DNA of 55,870 bases, taken from NCBI GenBank assembly GCA_029641185.1, contig JAPWGK010000041.1:1-55870 (forward strand). Reading direction: 5' to 3'. Shown here in pieces: positions 49,422 to 55,870 of the stretch (positions are counted from its first letter, which is position 1; each line of letters opens with the position of its first letter). A program made the translations under genes and the position numbers. The DNA comes from Pseudofabraea citricarpa (taxonomy: Eukaryota; Ascomycota; Leotiomycetes; Helotiales; Dermateaceae). The notes below the pieces were generated by a model. That model ran no database searches. It saw only the letters and a list, made by a program, of their open reading frames with translations, and was not told the origin of the DNA.

Positions 49422-49623
49422 ATGTATCTCTAAGTGTGTAAGTAGGACAGAATGCTTATCTACGTGTAAAGACACAATATATACTTTAGAAATCACAATA
49501 AATAATAAGTTGCAATATGGTTTAAATATTACTAATTATGTTACAGAATTGAAGAGATTTACCCTTAATATTTTTAGTCTTAAGGATTTCCTTAGTCATT
49601 GTTGGACAGAATGGGGTATTTAA
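49422..49623 (+). other. Open stretch after the 11-bp array, doubtful coding value
   Basis: A frame running from the array to TAA 49621 ends with DFLSHCWTEWGI. DNA at about 49576-49625 resembles 55075-55120, so this is part of a longer, decayed duplication preceding the two tRNA-Gln/tRNA-His copies. I see no independent support for a protein. Confidence 0.4.
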
Positions 49624-49903
49624 TTGACATAAGAAGATATGTGTCGACAAATGCCAATACTGGTTTGTTAATGGATTATTCACATGTATACAATTATAAT
49701 TACATAGGTTATACAGAATTACCTACTATACTTAGTATCTATAATTTCTTTAGTATAATTGGTGATATATACAGCAATTATTAAGGTATCTTTCTATATC
49801 TAAAGGTAAGGATTATCTCAAATTTATAATATCTAATGTTTTTTACTATTATATATATTAACATTATTAATTATAATATAATTTGGCTTAAATTTAAGCC
49901 AAA

Positions 49904-49976
49904 TATGTTGTGGACTAATCGGTAAGTCATAAATTTTTGGTGTTTACTTATGAGTGTTCGAATCACTCCAACATAA
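49904..49976 (+). tRNA. trnQ(ttg): tRNA-Gln (TTG), copy 1
   Basis: Acceptor tatgttg/caacata, stem taaat/gttta with loop ttttggt. Identical to the copy at 55419. Confidence 0.92.
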
Positions 49977-50028
49977 AACAATTAAGATAAAACATTAAAA
50001 AAACTTTTTTTTATTTACATAATTTTAA

Positions 50029-50102
50029 GGTGGATGTAGTTCAATGGTAGAGCAACTGTATGTGGCACAGTCCGTTCCCTGTTCGAATCAGGGTATTCAC
50101 CC
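50029..50102 (+). tRNA. trnH(gtg): tRNA-His (GTG), intact copy
   Basis: Acceptor ggtggat/attcacc, anticodon stem actgt/acagt with loop atgtggc, T arm ccctg/caggg. All stems pair. The next ATG starts two bases downstream. Confidence 0.93.
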
Positions 50103-50103
50103 A

Positions 50104-51552
50104 ATGTTAGTATTTGCTCTTTTATTTATTTTATTTTCTAGTTCCGTCACATCAAGGCGAGATAAAGCCATATTGTATAGTAGGGTAGCTTTCTTAGCAT
50201 TATTAAGTTCCGCGGTGGTAGGTTATAGTACCTTAGAAATCAATAATTATGAAAGTGGGGTAGGTTTATTTGGTGGTTTATATCATGCTATAAGCTTAAC
50301 AGAAGTACTACAAGTTTACACTATAATATTTGTTATACTACCATTAGTAGTGTTTCCATTCTTAGCTTTATTATCTTTTTCTGAAAAAGGGAAGGGGAAA
50401 GATTTAGCATATAAATGTGCTTTTACTTCTTTTGTGGGTGTTTTTAAATTTAAGAATGTATTTCCATATTTTTTTACTATAAAAAAAGCAGTTAAAGATA
50501 AATATCTTAATGTAACATTAAAAGAATTTTGTTTAATTACTATTATTCAAATTTTTATTATAATAATTCTATATTACACACGTTGTTGTAATCACAGTAT
50601 TGTACCTATATGTAGGATTTTAGGTTTTATAATATTCATAAATATTATACCTTACATATACTCTAAACATGAAAAATGAATAGTATATCACTTAAACAAT
50701 TCTAAATTACAAGACTTGCTATATCAGATAGTATATACACGAAGTTTATGGTTAAGTATTAGCATAATTATTCTTCTTATATTAAATAACATTTCGGGTC
50801 AGTTTGTTTGAGAATCTATAATATATTCGAATATTATACATATGTGGCCATTTAATCAAGGTAGTTCAATGACACCAGGAGCTCCCAGTGGTTCTAACTT
50901 AAGAGGTGGGTTACAACCTACTCCAGGGCAAGGGCCACAGCCTCCTCAAGGTCCACAACCTCCTCAAGGTCCACAACCTCCTCAAGGTCCACAACCTTAC
51001 GATGGATCATCTGTAAGTTCAACACAAAAGAAGAAATCTCCTTCTCTTATAGATGATTTAACGACCTATGATAATCCAAGCCGAGAAGAACCAGTAGATA
51101 GTTATACAGGTTTTGTGAGACGACTTAATCAAACTGAAGTATATAAAACTCTTGCTGAATTTCAAAAAATTAATCCTGATGTTAAAATAGATAACGGAAC
51201 TATTCTGTTTCTAGATCGTTCTTTAAATAGGGGGAAAAGACTAGGATATTATATAACTTCGACTGGGTACTGAAAACCATATTATCAACATTGCTATCAT
51301 GAAAAACCTGTAAGATTATATAAAAATACTATGCCAAATTCATTTAGTGTATTAGTTCCACCTTGTTCATTGCCTGAGTTATATTGTTATTCCAAGGATA
51401 ATGTTATGCTTAATGTCCGAGAGCTAACAGGTACGATTAGTAATTATTATTTAGTAAACAAAGAGCTGTATGTTAAAAATTCTAAAGGAGATTATGTATT
51501 GTTACCTTATAAATATCCTACTCACAAGGTATTCGTGTTAGAAGAAGTTTAA
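50104..51552 (+). CDS. orf482: nad2 N terminus + membrane + Pro/Gln repeat linker + YHE domain
   Basis: 482-codon frame with TGA as Trp at 50680, 50809 and 51271. Residues 1-68 are the NAD2 N terminus almost unchanged; then unrelated membrane segments (about 75-240) with a charged YSKHEKWIVYHLNNSK loop; a Pro/Gln/Gly linker with GPQPPQ repeats (50935-50997); and a ~165-aa soluble domain containing LDRSLNRGKRLGYYITSTG, CYHEK and LYKN, shared with the ORF after cox2 and the pseudogene at 47292. It uses a copied nad2 leader with tRNA-Gln and tRNA-His, so tRNA processing should free its 5' end just as for nad2. Function unknown; it could compete with NAD2 or be inert. Confidence 0.75.
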
Positions 51553-51879
51553 GGTTAGATTCTATTAAAAGAACAGCTTTTAGGTAAGGTCTATAACTAA
51601 AAAGGGAATAATAAAGTATATTATTAAAAACATGAATATTGCGTCAAGTAAAATAAAAATACTTGCTTTTATTTTACATTGGTAATATTTATTACAATAT
51701 TTAATATCTTTTTTTGATAGATATTAACTAAAAAAAAGTACAACAATAAAATTGTGGTATACGACAATCTTATTGTTGTGGGATATGTGTAGAAGGTTTG
51801 CGTTAGGCGTCAGGGTTGCAAAAAAAAAATATAATATTTTTTTTACGGTGTACAGTATATAATAGATACGGTACACCCA
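51553..51879 (+). other. Spacer with partial tRNA-Cys copy
   Basis: AT-rich spacer containing an inverted repeat caacaataa/ttattgttg (51734-51777) followed by a 5'-half copy of tRNA-Cys (51781-51822). Confidence 0.6.
51781..51822 (+). pseudogene. 5' half copy of tRNA-Cys
   Basis: ggatatgtgtagaaggt matches tRNA-Cys from the acceptor through the D arm, and gttgcaaa echoes its anticodon loop with a 5-nt insertion; the 3' half and acceptor partner are missing. Confidence 0.55.
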
Positions 51880-51951
51880 AAGGATATGTGTAGAAGGTCT
51901 ACGTTTGGATTGCAAATCTAAAAAAAAAGGATCAATACCTTGATATCCTTA
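51880..51951 (+). tRNA. trnC(gca): tRNA-Cys (GCA)
   Basis: Acceptor aaggata/tatcctt, D stem gtag/ctac, stem ttgga/tctaa with loop ttgcaaa. The T arm is weak (aagg/cctt). Confidence 0.85.
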
Positions 51952-52151
51952 ATTATTATATTTTCTATTTTATTCTGCATAAATAATATTTAATACAGTA
52001 TTTCTTATCTATATATATACGTATAAACTAAAATAAAGAAAAATTTATATGAAAAAAAATGGGATCTGTTATCATTTTTTCATTACCTATAGTATAAGTA
52101 ATGAAAAAATATATAAACTAAATACCTCTTCATTAGTATAATGAAGGGCTA

Positions 52152-52226
52152 AGCCAGGATAGTTCAAATGGTTAGAACATTAATTTCATGCGTTAAGAAT
52201 GGGAATTCGAATTTCCCTCCCGGCTA
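52152..52226 (+). tRNA. trnM(cat): tRNA-Met (CAT), third copy
   Basis: Stem ttaat/gttaa with loop ttcatgc, T arm gggaa/ttccc, acceptor agccagg/cccggct with one A-C mismatch. Confidence 0.88.
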
Positions 52227-52407
52227 ATTTAATTTAAAAGCTTTTACTTATATATAATATATTCGCCTTTATTTATAAAATAAATAACTATATTTTAAAA
52301 TGAATAATTATAACGACTTTTTTTACATAAGAATATAAAATAAAAAGAGTATAGCTATTTTATGTTTAAGCTATAGAACCTTTTTTTTTTAGTTTATAAA
52401 AAAAAAG

Positions 52408-52478
52408 ATGGCTATAAGTTAATGGTAGACTATTTGCCTTCGAAGCAATCCGTGTAGATTCGAATTCTACTAGCCGTA
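52408..52478 (+). tRNA. trnR(tcg): tRNA-Arg (TCG), apparently derived from tRNA-Gly
   Basis: 71 nt, 65 identical to tRNA-Gly at 38550. Changes include anticodon TCC to TCG, position 38, and a compensated T-stem pair; all stems still pair. It would read CGN codons together with the ACG tRNA at 52735. Charging by ArgRS is inferred from the anticodon only. Confidence 0.8.
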
Positions 52479-52734
52479 TAAAATATTTTTAGTTATATTT
52501 ATTATAAATTATTATTTATAAATAATTTGCTTAGTGCTAAATTTAATATATTAAATTTTGTAAGTAAAATATATTCTGAAAAAAAAAGTTTTTTTAATTT
52601 TTTCATAAAAAGACTTTAAGTATTATGTTAGTCTACAGTCGAATTACACAATAAAAATATTTTTTTTAGGATCTAAAAAAAAAAGAGCTGATATATTAGT
52701 TACACAGTAGGTTTTTATAAGTTTATAGTTTTTT

Positions 52735-52808
52735 AGACATTTTAGCTTAATGGTAGAGTTTTGTATTACGGATACAATGGTTATAGGTTCAAGTCCTGTA
52801 AATGTCTT
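52735..52808 (+). tRNA. trnR(acg): tRNA-Arg (ACG)
   Basis: Acceptor agacatt/aatgtct, stem ttgta/tacaa with loop ttacgga, T loop ttcaagt. The conventional CGN-reading tRNA of Pezizomycotina. Confidence 0.92.
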
Positions 52809-53049
52809 ATCATATAAAAATAAGAAAATATATATTTAGTGTCTAAAATGTGTCTATAAAAAGCTTACTTAACAGAATCAAGTAATAAGCAACATATGTT
52901 TTTATATAGCTAAATTAAATAATAGTAATATAACCTTATATGTTAATACACTATACTTAATAAAAATTGTTTTTATTATTAAGGTTTGGGTATAGATATT
53001 TGTTATGTCAAAAAGTTTTTATAAATAAAAAAATAAATAACTTAATAAA

Positions 53050-53120
53050 CTCTTGCTAGCTCAATGGTAGAGCTGGATACTTCTAATATCTAGATTTAAG
53101 TTCGAATCTTAAGCAAGAGT
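53050..53120 (+). tRNA. trnR(tct): tRNA-Arg (TCT)
   Basis: Acceptor ctcttgc/gcaagag, D arm gctc/gagc, loop cttctaa. Reads AGR. Confidence 0.93.
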
Positions 53121-54043
<923 letters not shown>

Positions 54044-54129
54044 ATTTATTATATTTCATTAATCTTTATATAAAGAATATCTTAGATAAATTATAAAAAA
54101 AAAATACTGAGATTTATAATTATAAAAAA

Positions 54130-54762
54130 AAATATTAGTAAAATTTAAAACCTATATCTTATAGCCTACTACGGGAAGTTAAAAAAAAAAAATAAGAATA
54201 AAGAAAGTAAAATTTAAAACCTATATCTCATAGCCTACTATAAAGTAAAAAAAAAATAAAAATAGTAAAACTTAAAACCTATATATTATAGCCTAATACA
54301 GAAAGTTAAAATTAAAAAATAAAGACAGTAAAACTTAAAACCTATATCTCATAGCCTAATACGGAAAGTTCTAATAAATAAAGACAGTAAAACTTAAAAC
54401 CTATATATCAGAGCCTATTCCAGAAAGTTCTAATTAAAAAATAAAGACAGTAAAACTTAAAACCTATATCTTATAGCCTATTCCAGAAAGTTAAAATTAA
54501 TAGATAAAGAAAGTAAAATTTAAAATCTATATCTTAGAGCCTATTCCAGAAAGTTAAAATTAATAAATAAAGAAAGTAAAACTTAAAACCTAGATATTAT
54601 AGCCTAATACAGAAAGTTAAAATTAATAGATAAAGAAAGTAAAATTTAAAACCTACATCTCATAGCCTAATACCTAAAGTTAAAATTAATAAAAACAAAA
54701 ACAAAAATAAGAATAAAAATAGTAAAACTTAAAGCTATATCTTACAACCTAATACGGAAAGT
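54130..54762 (+). repeat. Tandem repeat array downstream of atp9
   Basis: About ten copies of a ~60-69-bp unit containing agtaaaacttaaaacctata, then tcttatagcctaatac and gaaagttaaaattaa. Copies differ by point changes and poly-A length. All are in direct orientation. An origin or control function is possible but unsupported. Confidence 0.88.
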
Positions 54763-55394
54763 AAAAAAAAAAATCGATAAGCTAAATACCTTTAGGACTA
54801 CACTTTTAAAAAACTCCTTTACAGATGATACGGTTTACAACGTCTTTGATAGGGTGTACAATCTAATGGATCAACACCCGCATACGTTGTAGAAGGTAGA
54901 TTATGTAATCTTTCTTTTAGGGTTTCACCTCATATAATGTCAGGCGATCCACTTTTATTAAGATATAGGCGAAAAAAAACAAAAATTTATTCTAGATTAA
55001 TAAATTTAGATTATGAAATACTTAATTTAAGGAGATACTTAATAATGATTTTGGACTATCTAAGTTGTATAAAATAAGGTTTCCTCAATCATTGTTGGAT
55101 ATAATGGAGGATTTAATAGACTATTTTTTTTTTTTAGTCCATGATATGACATGGATCTAACAGTGTTTTATACTCTTATATATAACCTTAATACAATATA
55201 ATATTTAGAATTACCACCTGGTCATTCTGTCTATAGTTTACATATAACGTTTAGTAAGATAAACAATATATATTGTCTAATATATATGTTAGATACTACA
55301 AATAGCTCTTCAAATATCTTATCTGATTTCAAGATTATCTTTTATATTTTATCCTTTTTATTTAATGTATAATTCTAACATGAATTTATAATTT
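54763..55394 (+). other. Spacer before tRNA-Gln with gene-like debris
   Basis: Contains short protein-like runs broken by stops (for example SFTDDTVYNVFDRVYNLMDQ near 54810-54870 and VSPHIMSGDPLLLRYRRKK near 54925-54980). The part from about 55075 resembles 49576 onward, so it is decayed duplicated material of unknown origin. Confidence 0.5.
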
Positions 55395-55418
55395 AGTTTG
55401 GCTTAAATTTAAGCCAAA

Positions 55419-55491
55419 TATGTTGTGGACTAATCGGTAAGTCATAAATTTTTGGTGTTTACTTATGAGTGTTCGAATCACTCCAACATAA
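55419..55491 (+). tRNA. trnQ(ttg): tRNA-Gln (TTG), copy 2
   Basis: Same sequence as the copy at 49904; acceptor tatgttg/caacata, loop ttttggt. Lies upstream of authentic nad2. Confidence 0.92.
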
Positions 55492-55543
55492 AACAATTAA
55501 GATAAAACATTAAAAAAACTTTTTTTTATTTACATAATTTTAA

Positions 55544-55617
55544 GGTGGATGTAGTTCAATGGTAGAGCAACTGTGTGTGGCTCAGTCCGTTCCTTGTTCG
55601 AATCAGGGTATCCAACG
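55544..55617 (+). pseudogene. Degenerate tRNA-His copy next to nad2
   Basis: Copy of the tRNA-His at 50029 with damage: acceptor ggtggat/atccaac has a G-A mismatch, anticodon stem actgt/tcagt loses its last pair, and the T stem gains a G-U (ccttg/caggg). The GTG anticodon remains. It may be weakly active or only a processing signal for nad2 mRNA. Confidence 0.6.
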
Positions 55618-55618
55618 T

Positions 55619-55870
55619 ATGTTAGTTTTTGCTCTTTTATTAATTTTACTTTCTAGTTCCGTCACATCAAGGCGAGATAAAGCCATATTGTATAGTAGGG
55701 TAGCTTTCTTAGCATTATTAAGTTCCGCGGTGGTAGGTTATAGTACCTTAGAAATCAATAATTATGGAAGTGGAATAGGTTTATTTGGTGGTTTATATCA
55801 TGCTACAAGCTTAACACAAGTTTTTCATATATATATACTATTAATAAGTGGGATTATATTGTCACTTACA
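55619..55870 (+). CDS. nad2: NADH dehydrogenase subunit 2, 5' part (continues at base 1)
   Basis: N-terminal 84 codons of NAD2, a membrane subunit of respiratory complex I. Reading starts at ATG 55619, two bases after a decayed tRNA-His, and runs in frame off the window end. Joining base 55870 to base 1 continues the same frame and gives the expected NAD2 sequence, so the gene spans the circular junction. The first ~68 residues and the upstream DNA are duplicated at 50104, where they head a chimeric ORF. Confidence 0.93.
   Translation, partial: MLVFALLLILLSSSVTSRRDKAILYSRVAFLALLSSAVVGYSTLEINNYGSGIGLFGGLYHATSLTQVFHIYILLISGIILSLT

Larger units (their letters stand above)
49880..50330 (+). repeat. 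Duplicated block: tRNA-Gln, tRNA-His and nad2 5' end
   Basis: Matches 55395-55845 at a constant offset of 5515 bp with few differences through about the 68th nad2 codon, with weaker similarity upstream. One copy leads into true nad2, the other into a chimeric ORF. Confidence 0.93.

Noticed and set aside
49299..49496. KGPKRVPKGSQ repeat protein on the minus strand
   Set aside because: Every frame of an 11-bp array without stops is open; no evidence of coding.

Overview
The window reads as a complete, circular mitochondrial genome of a filamentous ascomycete (Pezizomycotina), opened inside nad2. The 84 codons of nad2 that end the window at 55870 continue in frame at base 1. The assignment rests on AT-rich DNA, TGA read as tryptophan (code 4), the usual 14 respiratory-chain and ATP-synthase genes, rns and rnl, rps3 inside the large group I intron of rnl, and tRNAs for all 20 amino acids. 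I cannot fix the class. A mitochondrial RNase P RNA gene (rnpB) is also present. All native genes are on the + strand.

Layout: nad2/nad3 (touching), nad4, atp8, atp6, nad1 + orf297, nad4L (split) overlapping nad5 (with a long C-terminal tail), an Asn/Ser-rich ORF, rnpB, cox2 + orf517, an acidic ORF behind a copied cob leader, cob + a broken ORF. A 5 kb junkyard before cox1 holds a dead intron/endonuclease and a nuclear-type acetyltransferase gene. Then come cox1 (three introns), an ORF, rns, tRNA-Tyr, nad6, tRNA-Val, cox3 (one intron) + orf273, ten tRNA genes counted from tRNA-Tyr to tRNA-Pro, rnl with rps3, a second tRNA block interrupted by two chimeric nad2-derived ORFs, atp9, a tandem repeat array, tRNA-Gln, a decayed tRNA-His and nad2.

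The most unusual feature is a set of accessory ORFs placed at the ends of core genes and built from pieces of them. At least four (after nad1, cox2, cox3 and on a copied nad2 5' end) share one plan: two or more membrane segments, a low-complexity repeat linker rich in Gly/Asn/Pro/Ser, and a soluble C-terminal domain. The cox2-linked, nad2-linked and one pseudogene copy share a recognisable C-terminal domain. Others have captured the cob leader, the nad6 leader, or the C-terminal codons of cox1. In nad1, cox1 and cox3 the downstream ORF overlaps the gene's end in the -1 frame. At nad1 there is a textbook-like slippery heptamer followed by a 20-bp stem. The arrangement resembles plant CMS-type chimeric ORFs in structure only; no function can be read from the sequence.

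Other notable items are a nuclear GNAT gene with its own TATA promoter and an array of TGACTCA sites, an apparent tRNA-Gly to tRNA-Arg(TCG) conversion, a hidden 31-nt second exon of nad4L, and several families of GC-rich hairpins and tandem repeats.
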